Made by a program: the position numbers and the translations under genes. Under the pieces are notes generated by a model. It saw nothing but the letters and a program-made list of their open reading frames with translations, did no database searches and was not told the DNA's origin. Below, in pieces: positions 14,266 to 23,190 of a stretch of DNA of 64,000 bases. Location: positions 1 through 64,000 of the forward strand of contig JALXAM010000010.1 of assembly GCA_026992075.1 (NCBI GenBank). The letters are read 5' to 3'. How positions within the stretch are numbered: position 1 is the first letter of the stretch; each line of letters starts with the position of its first letter. This DNA comes from Sedimenticola sp. (lineage in GTDB: Bacteria; Pseudomonadota; Gammaproteobacteria; Chromatiales; Chromatiaceae).

Positions 14266-16712
14266 GCGTCACCCGTCTGGTTGCCGTTTCCCGCGACCAC
14301 CAGCCGAGAGAGAGGAGCCGGCTCGCCCAGGTAGAAGCCCTGGGCGTGATTCACCCCCAATTCCCGAAGCAGTTTCACCACTGCGGCGTGGCCCACGAAC
14401 TCGGCGATGGTCTGCTTGCCCATGAGATGGCCGATCTCGTGGATGGAGCGGACCATGGCCATGCTCACCGGGTCCAGGTCCATGTTGCGCACGAAACGGC
14501 CATCGATCTTGAGGTAATCCACCGGCAGATCCTTCAAGTAGCCAAAGGAGGACATGCCACTACCGAAATCGTCCAGAGCGAAGCGCACGCCCAGCTCCCG
14601 GGTGCGGGCAATGAAATGACGGGCCCGGGAGAGGTTGGTGATGGCCTCGGTCTCGGTGATCTCCAGGCAGAGACGCTGCCCCTCGATCTCCAGCTCCTCC
14701 AACTCTCTCAGCAGGAAGTCGAGGAACAGCGGGTCGCCCAGGGAAGAGCCCGACAGGTTGATGCTGAGCATTCCATGGTAGGACGGTTCCTGTCGCAGCC
14801 AACGCAAGGCGTTGCGCACCACCCAACGGTCGATGGTGGGCATCAGGTTGTAGCGTTCCGCCGCCGGCAGGAACTTGTCGGGGGTCACCAGCTGTCCCTC
14901 GGTGTCACGCATGCGCAACAGCACTTCGGCGAAACGGGGCGGAACCCGCGCTTCCTCCTGCAGGGAGACGATGGGTTGCGCATAGAGGAGGAAGCGTTCC
15001 TCGGCGAATGCGCTCTCGATGCGGTTCAGCCATGCCAGCTCGGCCTGACGATGGCTGATGGCGGTGTCTCCGGGAGAATAGACGTAATACCGGTTGCGTC
15101 CCTCCTCCTTGGCGCGATAGCAGGCCGCGTCGGCCATGCCCAGCAGTTCCGATGCGTCCTGACGGCTGTCGTCCATGAGCACGATGCCGATACTCATCCC
15201 CAGAGTGTAGATACGGTCGTTCCAATAGAACCGGAAATCGGCCACCGCCTGCAGCAGGCGGGCCGCAGTCTCCTTGCCGGCCTCCAGTGAACGCTTCTGC
15301 AGGATGAGACCGAATTCATCACCGCCGAGGCGGGCCAGAATGGTTTCCTCTTCCAGGTTTGCCCGCAGCAGCTCCGCCAGCTGTTTGAGCAGCTCGTCTC
15401 CGGCATGATGGCCACTGGTGTCGTTCACTACCTTGAAGCGATCCAGGTCCAGGAACATGAGGCAGTGAGGGGTTTCGCTGGCGGTGAGCAGTGCCCGTTG
15501 CAACGATTCCTCGAAGGTGCGCCTGTTGTAGAGGCCGGTGAGGTCGTCATGGGCGGCTTGCAGTTCCAGCCGCTGTTCCATCTCCTTGCGTTCCGTGATG
15601 TCCCGCAGGAAGGCGGTGAAGAGGGGGGAACCGGAGGAGTCCTCGATGCGGGTGATGGCCAGTTCCACCGGGAACTCACTGCCATCCGCTCGCAGTGCAG
15701 TGGTTTCCACCCGGGTTCCGAGGATGGTGGAGTGGCCGTTTTCCACCTGGCGTCGCAGCCCTTCGTAATGCATCTCACGTACGGAATCGGGCACCAGATA
15801 CTCGGCCATGGGTTTGCCCAGCATCTCCTCGCACCGGTAACCGAAGGTCTTCTCCGCGGCTGGATTGAATTCCAGGATCCGGTCGCTGGCATCGATGGTG
15901 ATGATACAGTCCAGGGCGCTACCCACGATGGCGCTCTTGCGGGCCTCGCTGTGGCGTAACTCCTCCAGCGCCTGGCCACGCAGGCGTTCCTGGCGTTGCA
16001 GCAGAAGGCTATTGAGGCCGAGGCCCACCATGCCGAACAGCCACAGGCTGGCCAATACCAGCAACTTTCTCTGGATTGCGGTACGTTCCTGCTGCCGCAA
16101 GGGGTCCATGGGCAGGGAGATGGCGATGCCCCCGCCTGGTTTGCCCACCTGGAACCCCTCGTCGTAATGACAGAGCAGGCAGCCCGGGGTGACCATCAGG
16201 GGTTGCATGAGGCGCAGGTATTCCTTGTCGTCCTGACGTACGAATTCCAACACCTCGGGGACGCCAGCGTCGATTTTTTTCAGGGCGTGCCGCTCCCACT
16301 CGTCCGGGCGGTTCTCTTCGGATCGGGCGGTGAGGCTGGTGATTTTTCCCAGGGTGCTGAACAGCTGATGGTAGTCCCGGTTGAGCTGATTGATGATGGT
16401 TACCGGGTTGATGAGGGTGAGTTCGATGCCACTGGGGGTGCGGATGTCCCGTTCCGGTACCTTGGCCATACGGGGGTCGGGCTGCTGCTGTGGGGTGACC
16501 GGCACATAGATGCGACCGTGACGGGTGGCCCATTGTCGCAGCGCCTGGTCTTTCCCAAAACTGGCACGAGCCTGGGTGGTGGCCAGCCGCAAAGTGTTCG
16601 CCTGCTCTTCTTTCACCGCCCACCACATGAAGAAGAGGATGATCACGGTCCAGGCCACGCCCAGGATGGCGAGGTGCCGGGTAGGATTTTGAGGATCGCG
16701 TGAATTCTTCAT
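14238..16712 (-). CDS. GGDEF/EAL c-di-GMP enzyme with periplasmic haem-c sensor domain
   Basis: This 824-aa membrane protein has a helix at about 12-32, a periplasmic domain containing C178-L-L-C181-H182 (haem-c attachment, Tll0287/DUF3365-like fold) and a second helix at about 216-238. PAS (about 260-375), GGDEF (intact GGDEF at 463-467) and EAL domains follow. The EAL signature reads E596-V-L rather than E-A-L, a variant still seen in active phosphodiesterases; DDFG is present. It should therefore make and possibly degrade c-di-GMP in response to a haem-sensed signal such as NO, O2 or redox state. Start 16712 is chosen by the signal-anchor; an upstream in-frame ATG would add about 30 residues. 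Convergent with the nitrate reductase membrane subunit. Confidence 0.88.
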   Translation of the reverse strand: MKNSRDPQNPTRHLAILGVAWTVIILFFMWWAVKEEQANTLRLATTQARASFGKDQALRQWATRHGRIYVPVTPQQQPDPRMAKVPERDIRTPSGIELTLINPVTIINQLNRDYHQLFSTLGKITSLTARSEENRPDEWERHALKKIDAGVPEVLEFVRQDDKEYLRLMQPLMVTPGCLLCHYDEGFQVGKPGGGIAISLPMDPLRQQERTAIQRKLLVLASLWLFGMVGLGLNSLLLQRQERLRGQALEELRHSEARKSAIVGSALDCIITIDASDRILEFNPAAEKTFGYRCEEMLGKPMAEYLVPDSVREMHYEGLRRQVENGHSTILGTRVETTALRADGSEFPVELAITRIEDSSGSPLFTAFLRDITERKEMEQRLELQAAHDDLTGLYNRRTFEESLQRALLTASETPHCLMFLDLDRFKVVNDTSGHHAGDELLKQLAELLRANLEEETILARLGGDEFGLILQKRSLEAGKETAARLLQAVADFRFYWNDRIYTLGMSIGIVLMDDSRQDASELLGMADAACYRAKEEGRNRYYVYSPGDTAISHRQAELAWLNRIESAFAEERFLLYAQPIVSLQEEARVPPRFAEVLLRMRDTEGQLVTPDKFLPAAERYNLMPTIDRWVVRNALRWLRQEPSYHGMLSINLSGSSLGDPLFLDFLLRELEELEIEGQRLCLEITETEAITNLSRARHFIARTRELGVRFALDDFGSGMSSFGYLKDLPVDYLKIDGRFVRNMDLDPVSMAMVRSIHEIGHLMGKQTIAEFVGHAAVVKLLRELGVNHAQGFYLGEPAPLSRLVVAGNGNQTGDAQPVKMRRN

Positions 16713-16839
16713 GGTCGGGACGGGCGCGCGTCGGCCCTTGGCAGTATAACCGCCTGACTCAGAGGAGGACTCAACCGGGAGGCCAATATTTGCTAGGGTT
16801 GGCATTTCTCTGTCTGTAGCTGTAAAGAGGGAGGCTCTG

Positions 16840-17361
16840 GTGCTCCAAACCCCAGTCCTGGGTTTTGCCGCGTTCTCTGGCAGCGGTAAGACCACTCTGT
16901 TGGAACAGCTGATCCCGCGGTTGCGGCAGGCCGGGCTCGCTCTGGCCGTGGTGAAACATTCCCACCATGATTTCGAGATCGACCGTCCCGGAAAGGACAG
17001 TGATCGGCTGCGCCGGGCGGGGGCCGGCCAGGTGCTGCTGGCTTCCCCCTGGCGCACCGCCTGGATTCGGGAGGGGGACGGCAAGACGGAGCCCAGGCTG
17101 GAGGAGCTGCTGGAGCGGCTGGACCACCGGGAGCTGGATCTGGTGCTGGTGGAGGGTTTCCGCCACGAGTCCATTCCCAAGATCGAGGTGCACCGCCCAT
17201 CCCGGGGAACTCCGCTGCTTTGTAACACTGATGCCCATGTCATCGCACTGGCCTGCGACGAGCCGCCGTCGTCGGCACCCGACCTCCCGCTGCTGGATCT
17301 GAATGATCCCGATGGGGTGGCCGGCTGGATCCGGGAGTGGTTGGCCGCCGGACGGAAATGA
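16840..17361 (+). CDS. mobB: MobB, molybdopterin guanine dinucleotide biosynthesis adapter
   Basis: This 173-aa GTP-binding protein assists MobA in attaching GMP to molybdopterin, the cofactor form used by the nitrate reductase encoded 5 kb upstream. The P-loop reads FSGSGKTTLLEQL, followed by the VVKHSHHDFEID segment and LVLVEGFRHE, all conserved in MobB. The start is GTG 16840 with AGAGGGAGG about 6 bases upstream. Its TGA overlaps the menE ATG (ATGA), so the two genes are translationally coupled, an uncommon pairing of molybdenum cofactor and quinone synthesis. Confidence 0.93.
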   Translation: MLQTPVLGFAAFSGSGKTTLLEQLIPRLRQAGLALAVVKHSHHDFEIDRPGKDSDRLRRAGAGQVLLASPWRTAWIREGDGKTEPRLEELLERLDHRELDLVLVEGFRHESIPKIEVHRPSRGTPLLCNTDAHVIALACDEPPSSAPDLPLLDLNDPDGVAGWIREWLAAGRK

Positions 17362-18710
17362 GTTTCCGGCTGGAATACCAAGGCAGGCCGGTGGCGCTGG
17401 CGCCGGCGTTGATGGCTCTGGAGAAGGAGCTGTTGGCCAAGGGGCTGAAGCCGGGACAGGTGGTGGCCGATGCCGGTGGGGATTCCTTGCGCAAACTGTT
17501 TCTATTGCTGCTCCTGCCTCGACTGGGCTCACCCTTCCTTCCGCTGGATCCCGCGCTGCCCGCGGCCCGCCGACGAGCCTTCCTGCAGCTGGCCAATGCG
17601 GGCGTCCGGTTCGGTGAAGCAGGGGAGAAAGCCGGGCGGCCGGGATCCCCGGAGGAGGTTGGCCGGGGCCGGCTACCCAAAGGAATCGGCCTGATGCCGG
17701 GACAGCGGATCCAGCTGCTGGTGGCCACCAGCGGCACCAGCGGTGATCCACGCCTGGTGGCCCTGTCGGCGGCCAACCTGCGGGCATCGGCGCAGGCGGC
17801 GAACCAGCGACTGGAATTGGGGCCCGGGGACAACTGGCTGGTGCCGTTGCCCCAGCACCACGTGGGCGGATTGATGGCGGTGCTGCGCGCCTGGCTGGCG
17901 GGTGCCGGGATGGTGCTGGAGTTGCCCTTTCGACCGGATTCCCTGCTGGCGAGGCTCGGTCGGGGGGACGTCACCCACCTCTCACTGGTGCCCACCCAGC
18001 TGCACCGGCTGCTGCGAGCTCACCCCGGCTTCCGGCCGCCCCCCTCGTTGCGTGCCGTGCTCATCGGTGGAGCGCCGCTGCCTGCCGGACTGGCGGAACA
18101 GGCAATGGCTCTGGGCTGGCCTCTCTGCCCCACCTACGGGCTCACCGAAGCTGCCTCCCAGGTGGCCACCGCTTATCCACCTCCCCGTCGCTGGTATCCA
18201 GGGTTGTCAGGAAAACCCCTGTCGCACCTGGAGGTGGCGCTGGATGTCGATGGACGCATCCGCCTTCGCGGCGACAGCCTGGCGCCCTGGATCCTGGAGG
18301 AAGAGGGGGCGCGGGCCCTGGCGGACGAGAAGGGGTGGTTCACCACCGGGGACCTGGGAGTGCTGGAGAAGGGGGGTGAGCTGCGGGTGTTGGGAAGGGC
18401 CGACGAGGTCATCATCACCGGAGGCGAAAAGGTACATCCCGCCGTAGTGGAGGGTGAGCTGGCCCGCTGTCCCGGGATCGAATCGGTGGCCGTGGTGGGG
18501 GTGGAGGACGCCGAGTGGGGCGAGCGTGCAGTGGCCTGCTACCAGGGGAGCTGGAACCCGGAGCAGGTGGCGGATTGGGCTCGGCAACAGCTGCAAGGCG
18601 CCCATCGTCCCCGCGAGTTCCACCGTCTGGAGTGCCTGCCCCGCAACAACCTGGGCAAGCTGGAACGCCGCCGCTTGCGGCAATGGCTCTACTCTTGCTC
18701 GGAGGCGTAG
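17358..18710 (+). CDS. menE: o-Succinylbenzoate-CoA ligase
   Basis: This 450-aa adenylate-forming enzyme activates o-succinylbenzoate with CoA in menaquinone synthesis. The ATP-binding motif is TSGTSGDPR, with the later YGLTEAASQ, TGDLG and GKLERRRL motifs of the ANL superfamily in order. Compact length fits MenE better than long-chain acyl-CoA ligases, and menC lies nearby. The ATG overlaps the mobB stop. The last 22 bp overlap the convergent thioesterase gene. Confidence 0.9.
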   Translation: MSFRLEYQGRPVALAPALMALEKELLAKGLKPGQVVADAGGDSLRKLFLLLLLPRLGSPFLPLDPALPAARRRAFLQLANAGVRFGEAGEKAGRPGSPEEVGRGRLPKGIGLMPGQRIQLLVATSGTSGDPRLVALSAANLRASAQAANQRLELGPGDNWLVPLPQHHVGGLMAVLRAWLAGAGMVLELPFRPDSLLARLGRGDVTHLSLVPTQLHRLLRAHPGFRPPPSLRAVLIGGAPLPAGLAEQAMALGWPLCPTYGLTEAASQVATAYPPPRRWYPGLSGKPLSHLEVALDVDGRIRLRGDSLAPWILEEEGARALADEKGWFTTGDLGVLEKGGELRVLGRADEVIITGGEKVHPAVVEGELARCPGIESVAVVGVEDAEWGERAVACYQGSWNPEQVADWARQQLQGAHRPREFHRLECLPRNNLGKLERRRLRQWLYSCSEA

Positions 18711-19105
18711 AAGGCCAGAGCGGCGGCCAGCGCATTTGGCAGGGGGCAGCTTCTGCCTGTCTCCCGACAGAGGCAGGCATGCACCGTGCGGGCAGTGGCT
18801 GCCCGCTCTCCGTTGCGCTGAAAGTCGTAGGCCAGGATGAAACTGCTACGTCCCACCTTTTCCACCCGGATGGTCACCTGGACGGCATCGTTCAGCCGCA
18901 AGGGCTGAAGGTAGTCCGCCTCGGCATGGACCAGGGGAAGCAGGTGGTGGCCTCTTCCGAGCAGGGACTCCAGCCCCTGGTCCATCTGAGTCAGAAAGCC
19001 CTCGTAGGCTCGGTGGGCCCAGCTGAAAAGGTGGCCGAAAAAGAGCACGCCACCGGGATCGAGCTGGTCGAAGGGCACCCGGAAGTGGTAAGTGAACAGG
19101 TTCAT
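18689..19105 (-). CDS. Hotdog thioesterase, probable DHNA-CoA thioesterase
   Basis: This 138-aa 4HBT-type hotdog protein has the signature DQLDPGGVLFFGHLFSWAHRAYE, with the catalytic aspartate followed by the G-x-x-x-F-x-x-x-x helix typical of Slr0204-like 1,4-dihydroxy-2-naphthoyl-CoA thioesterases. The menC and menE neighbours support that role, so it may hydrolyse the MenB product. A generic acyl-CoA thioesterase such as YbgC cannot be excluded. It slightly overlaps menC (4 bp) on the same strand, so both are probably one transcript. Confidence 0.82.
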   Translation of the reverse strand: MNLFTYHFRVPFDQLDPGGVLFFGHLFSWAHRAYEGFLTQMDQGLESLLGRGHHLLPLVHAEADYLQPLRLNDAVQVTIRVEKVGRSSFILAYDFQRNGERAATARTVHACLCRETGRSCPLPNALAAALAFYASEQE

Positions 19106-20124
19106 GTGGACAATCCCAGTCCAGGCTTCTGATTCAGGAAAACTCTTCCCTGGCGGATCTCAAGAGGCGGGCCGGTATCTTCTGCGAACCAGCGTCCGGT
19201 GGCCAGTCCGTGGGCGATGCCGGGATGGAGCGCTTCCAGGGCAGCCGCCACCTGGGCTGCGGCATGCAGGCCGATGGAGGATTCCAGAGTGGAGGTGATC
19301 ACCGGCACCACCCCGGCGGCCAGGGCCCTTCTGGCCAGTTCCAGGGTCCGTCTCGGTCCTCCCTGCACCATGGGCTTGAGAATCACCCGCTGCACCGGGA
19401 AGTGCCGGAACTCCTTCAGCGAGGGCAGTCGTTTCAGCGATTCATCCAGCGCCAGGGGAATGGTGGTGGTTTGCTGCAGCCGGCGGAGCTGCCCAGGTTC
19501 CGGACGGGACAGGGGCTCTTCCAGGCAGTCGATGGGCAGCCCTGAAATCTTCTCCAAAAAGCGCTGCGCCGCCTCAAGGCGCCAGGATCCGTTGGCATCC
19601 AGGCGCAGTGAAACGCCAGGGGGCAAACGGCTCGTCAGCGCCTGCAGCTCGGGGGTCTCCCTCTCCGGTGGCCGTCCGCCCACCTTGAGCTTGATCAGCC
19701 GGAAGCCTTCCGCCAGGAGGTGGGAGAGAGAGTCGGGGTCCTCGATATCAGCCACCGCATTGATTTCGAACCCGTCCCTGGCTTGCGGCAGCAGGAGGCG
19801 GCGCAGCGGGACTCCCTGAATTTGACCCTGCAGGTCCAGAAGGGCGGTTTCCAGGGCGCAGGCCACGGCAGGGGTGCGCCGGGTCAGTTCCGGCAATTGG
19901 GCGGCCAGCAGCCGGGGCTGCCAATGGCTCCGGCATAGAGTCGTCAGGACTTTTCGAGCCTCTTCCTCTGGCTCCGTTCCTGCGGCGGGAAGAGGGGCGC
20001 ATTCTCCTCGGCCGGTTGTGCTCCCTGCCCGCAGGATCAGAATCCATCCCCGACGTTGCCGGGTCAGGGCTCTTGAACGCAGCCAAGGTTTCGCCAAGGG
20101 CAGGCAGTAGGGCGCCAGCTCCAC
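19102..20124 (-). CDS. menC: o-Succinylbenzoate synthase
   Basis: This enolase-superfamily enzyme dehydrates SHCHC to o-succinylbenzoate. The active-site set is visible in order: the KLKVG lysine pair, LRLDANG (metal Asp), CLEEP (metal Glu), LALDES (metal Asp) and ILKPMVQGG (base lysine). GTG 20124 is chosen as the start, giving 340 aa close to the family length. The frame is open to an ATG at 20223 (373 aa), but that start would place the nosZ FNR box inside the gene. The start is therefore uncertain. Cotranscribed with the thioesterase; divergent from nosZ. Confidence 0.87.
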   Translation of the reverse strand: MELAPYCLPLAKPWLRSRALTRQRRGWILILRAGSTTGRGECAPLPAAGTEPEEEARKVLTTLCRSHWQPRLLAAQLPELTRRTPAVACALETALLDLQGQIQGVPLRRLLLPQARDGFEINAVADIEDPDSLSHLLAEGFRLIKLKVGGRPPERETPELQALTSRLPPGVSLRLDANGSWRLEAAQRFLEKISGLPIDCLEEPLSRPEPGQLRRLQQTTTIPLALDESLKRLPSLKEFRHFPVQRVILKPMVQGGPRRTLELARRALAAGVVPVITSTLESSIGLHAAAQVAAALEALHPGIAHGLATGRWFAEDTGPPLEIRQGRVFLNQKPGLGLST

Positions 20125-20160
20125 CTTCAGGGGGAGGGTTGAAGATGAAATTTCGCCATT

Positions 20161-20174
20161 TTGATGCAGGTCAA
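20161..20174 (+). promoter_or_regulatory. FNR/DNR-type box upstream of nosZ
   Basis: TTGAT-GCAG-GTCAA matches TTGAT-N4-ATCAA with one mismatch. An ACTAAT -10-like hexamer at 20200-20205 lies at a distance that puts the box close to -41.5 from the likely start near 20212. It predicts anaerobic or NO-dependent activation of nosZ. Confidence 0.7.
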
Positions 20175-20234
20175 GTGAGTCCTGTGCGAAATGACACACA
20201 CTAATTCCCGGATCGAGTATCATCTTGTCGAGAT

Positions 20235-20293
20235 TGCTCGAGCAGTCTGTGCTGAATTGAACCACGAAACCGGTCTCGACGTCCGTTTCGTGG
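20235..20293 (+). promoter_or_regulatory. Structured nosZ leader: two inverted repeats
   Basis: TGCTCGAGCA at 20235-20244 is a perfect 10-bp palindrome. CCACGAAAC (20262-20270) and GTTTCGTGG (20285-20293) form a perfect 9-bp stem with a 14-base loop. Both lie in the predicted 5' untranslated region of nosZ. They may be RNA hairpins or extra protein-binding sites; nothing distinguishes these. Confidence 0.5.
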
Positions 20294-20329
20294 ACGTTCA
20301 TAAAGCTGTTACCAGAAGGAGAACAACCC

Positions 20330-22642
20330 ATGAAAGTACGCAAGCCCATGCTTGCCGCCCTCGTTGCCCTGGCAGTGGGGGCCACCGCTGGAGGCCAGGC
20401 TTGGTCTCAGGAGACGCTGAAAGACGTCATGAAACGGCGGGGCCTCACCGAAAAGGACATCCTGGCGGCGGCCAAGACTTATACTCCCACCGGTGGGCGT
20501 GACGAATACCTGGCCTTCAGTTCCGGTGGCCAGAGCGGTCAGGTGATCGTCTATGGGGTGCCCTCCATGCGCATCCTGAAGTACATCGGCGTGTTCACTC
20601 CGGAACCCTGGCAGGGCTATGGTTTCGACGACGAGTCCAAGGCGGTACTGGCCCAGGGACGGATCGATGGTAAGGACATCCTTTACGGGGATACTCACCA
20701 CCCTGCTTTCTCAGAGGAAAATGGTGACTACGACGGCAAGTATCTGTTCATCAACGACAAGGCAAACCCCCGTGTCGCGGTCATCGACCTGAAGGATTTC
20801 GAGACCAAGCAGATCGTGGTCAACCCGCTGTTCCGTTCGGAGCACGGCGGTGCCTTCGTCACCCCCAATACCGAATACGTGATGGAGGCCACCCAGTATG
20901 CGGCTCCCTACAAAGGCAGTGGCTATGTGCCGCTCTCCGATTTCAACGAAAAGTATCGGGGAGGCCTGACCTATTGGAAGTTCGACAAGAAGGAAGGTCG
21001 CATCAAGCCCGAAGAGTCCTTCACTTTCGAGTTCCCGCCCTACAGCCAGGATCTCTCCGACGCGGGTAAGGGTCCCTCCTATGGCTGGGGTTTCACCAAC
21101 TCCTTCTGTTCGGAGCGGTACGTTGGTGGAATCGAAAAGGGTCGTCCTCCCTTCGAGGCGGGCTGTTCCTCCAAGGACACCGACTTCCTCCACGTGACCA
21201 ACTGGAAGAAGGCCGAGGAGCTGATCAAGGCCGGTAAGATCGGCAAGAAGGTCAACGGCATGACCCTCATCTCCATGAAGGAGGCCGTGGACAATGGTCT
21301 GCTCTACCTGATTCCGGAGCCCAAGTCCCCCCACGGCGTGGACGTCGTGCCCACCGGCGACAAGATCGTCGTTTCGGGTAAGCTGGACAGCCACACCTGG
21401 GTGTATGACTGGAACAAGATCACCGATGCCATCAAGAACAAGAAGTTCGAAGGCAAGGATCCGTACGGCATCCCCATCATTCCACTGAAGGCCGTGCTGC
21501 ACACCTCGGTGAACGTGGGCCTGGGTCCGTTGCATACCCAGTTCGACTCCAAGAAGTGCATCGCCTACACCTCCATCTATGTGGACTCCATGATCACCAA
21601 GTGGGACTACTGCAAGGGCAAGGTGCTCGATCAGTTGCCCATCCACTACAACGTGGGTCACCTGGTGACGATGGAAGGCGACTCGGTGCACCCCGATGGC
21701 AAGTACCTCATCGCCCTCAACAAGCTGTCCATCGATCGCTTCAATCCGGTGGGTCCTCTGCATCCGCAGAACCACCAGCTGATCGACATCAGCGGCGAGA
21801 AGATGCAGCTGCTGTACGACATGCCGCTGCCGTTGGGCGAGCCCCACTATGTGGTGGCCATCAAGGCCGACAAGCTCAAGCCGGTGATCCGCTACAAGTC
21901 CGGCTGGAACAGCCGCGAGGACAAGCGTTCCGAGTGGCGTGTGCGCGCCGGTCGCGAGAAGGTCGAGCGCACCTGTGACGCCAACGGCAAGTGCGTGGTG
22001 CATGTCTATGGCACCGCCATCCGTTCTCACCTGACTCCGGAAATCATCGAGGTTACCGAAGGGGATCAAGTGCATATCCACATCACCAACCTCGAGCGGG
22101 CTGAGGACGAGGTGCACGGCTTTGCCATGTACGGTCACAACGTCCAGCTCTCCCTGGAGCCGGGCAAGACGGCCACCGCCTCCTTCGTGGCTGACAAGCC
22201 GGGTGTGTATCCCTACTACTGCACCGAGTTCTGCTCGGCGCTCCACCTGGAGATGCAGGGCTATCTCCTGGTCAAGCCGAAGGGATACAAGGAAGAGGCC
22301 AAGGGCCTGAAGGCCGGCACCACCTACACCGAGGCTGATTACAGGAAGCAGGTGAAGACCAACCTGGAGACCCAGGAGGTCATCAACCAGGTGGTGGGCT
22401 TCATCACCAGCCACAACTACAAGGACTTCCCCACCGTGGTTGCTCTGGTGGAGGATGCCACCGACCAGCTCGGCTTCGCCAAGGATGCCCGTGCCAAGGC
22501 GGAAGCGGCTGCTGCCAAGAAGGACTGGAACAACGCCATGCTCTGGGCCAACCAGTGGTGGCAGTACCAGGTGAAGGCTGCAGACCTGGGTCTGCGTGCC
22601 AAGACCTACCTGGAGGAGCACGGCGCCAAGAAGATCAAGTGA
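20330..22642 (+). CDS. nosZ: Nitrous oxide reductase, Sec-dependent (clade II)
   Basis: This 770-aa periplasmic copper enzyme reduces N2O to N2. A Sec-type signal peptide (about residues 1-27, lacking the twin-arginine motif of clade I) is followed by the beta-propeller with CuZ histidines (H123 and H124 in DTHHP). The C-terminal cupredoxin holds CuA ligands H596, C631, C635, H639 and M642 in CTEFCSALHLEM. Beyond CuA there are roughly 125 extra helical residues with no CxxCH haem motif. Sec signal, nosB and the cytochrome set are hallmarks of the atypical nos type. An FNR-type box precedes it, and a small cytochrome c gene follows 116 bp later. Confidence 0.96.
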   Translation: MKVRKPMLAALVALAVGATAGGQAWSQETLKDVMKRRGLTEKDILAAAKTYTPTGGRDEYLAFSSGGQSGQVIVYGVPSMRILKYIGVFTPEPWQGYGFDDESKAVLAQGRIDGKDILYGDTHHPAFSEENGDYDGKYLFINDKANPRVAVIDLKDFETKQIVVNPLFRSEHGGAFVTPNTEYVMEATQYAAPYKGSGYVPLSDFNEKYRGGLTYWKFDKKEGRIKPEESFTFEFPPYSQDLSDAGKGPSYGWGFTNSFCSERYVGGIEKGRPPFEAGCSSKDTDFLHVTNWKKAEELIKAGKIGKKVNGMTLISMKEAVDNGLLYLIPEPKSPHGVDVVPTGDKIVVSGKLDSHTWVYDWNKITDAIKNKKFEGKDPYGIPIIPLKAVLHTSVNVGLGPLHTQFDSKKCIAYTSIYVDSMITKWDYCKGKVLDQLPIHYNVGHLVTMEGDSVHPDGKYLIALNKLSIDRFNPVGPLHPQNHQLIDISGEKMQLLYDMPLPLGEPHYVVAIKADKLKPVIRYKSGWNSREDKRSEWRVRAGREKVERTCDANGKCVVHVYGTAIRSHLTPEIIEVTEGDQVHIHITNLERAEDEVHGFAMYGHNVQLSLEPGKTATASFVADKPGVYPYYCTEFCSALHLEMQGYLLVKPKGYKEEAKGLKAGTTYTEADYRKQVKTNLETQEVINQVVGFITSHNYKDFPTVVALVEDATDQLGFAKDARAKAEAAAAKKDWNNAMLWANQWWQYQVKAADLGLRAKTYLEEHGAKKIK

Positions 22643-22668
22643 TCAACGCTTGATCGGCACCACCGGAT

Positions 22669-22686
22669 CCCCGGCCTCGGCCGGGG
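22669..22686 (+). terminator. Hairpin after nosZ
   Basis: CCCCGG and CCGGGG arms with a short loop, followed only by TTTC. A weak terminator or mRNA-stabilising hairpin that would let some transcription continue into the cytochrome gene. Confidence 0.4.
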
Positions 22687-22758
22687 TTTCGGGAGGCTTC
22701 CGAAAGTCCTAATATTGGGGGCGAGTCATCGCCCCCTTTTCAATCGAGGAGAAGCAAG

Positions 22759-23100
22759 ATGTTCAAGAAGAAGATTTCGTTGGTGCTGTTCGGTTCATTG
22801 CTGGCGTTGGGAGCCCTTACCGGCAATGCCAGTGCCGCCGACGCCAAGAAGCTCTACATGACTTGCGCTGCCTGTCACGGCAAGGATGGGAAAACCCCTC
22901 TCATGCCTGCCTATCCGAAGATAGCTGGGCAGAACAAGGAATATGTGCTGCAGCAGCTCAAGGACATCATGAGTGGTGCTCGCGCCAATGGCCAGTCGGT
23001 AGCCATGAAGGGTGTATTGGTCACTCCGGATGGCAAGCCGCGGTTCACCGATGAAGAATTGAACGTGCTGGCGGATTACGTGTCCAAGATGGCGCCCTGA
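22759..23100 (+). CDS. Periplasmic monohaem cytochrome c
   Basis: This 113-aa protein has a signal peptide (cleaved after NASA, about residue 26) and one haem-c site, C36-AA-C39-H40, with distal methionines downstream. Class I cytochrome c, c553/c5-like size. Its position right behind nosZ suggests that it hands electrons to NosZ; in some clade II NosZ proteins a haem-c domain is fused to the C-terminus instead. GAGGAGAAG precedes the ATG. A strong terminator follows at 23191-23226. Confidence 0.9.
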   Translation: MFKKKISLVLFGSLLALGALTGNASAADAKKLYMTCAACHGKDGKTPLMPAYPKIAGQNKEYVLQQLKDIMSGARANGQSVAMKGVLVTPDGKPRFTDEELNVLADYVSKMAP

Positions 23101-23190
23101 AATAAAGACTCGGGAATTTCCCCCGCCTCGTTGAAATCGAGTTCTGGTGGGGCGGGGGATTCAGGCGAACCCGACGAGAGCTGATTCGGA

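Noticed and set aside
20125-20223. Longer menC start at 20223
   Set aside because: It would include the FNR box of the divergent nosZ promoter and adds residues not typical of MenC; GTG 20124 gives the expected length, though this is not proven.
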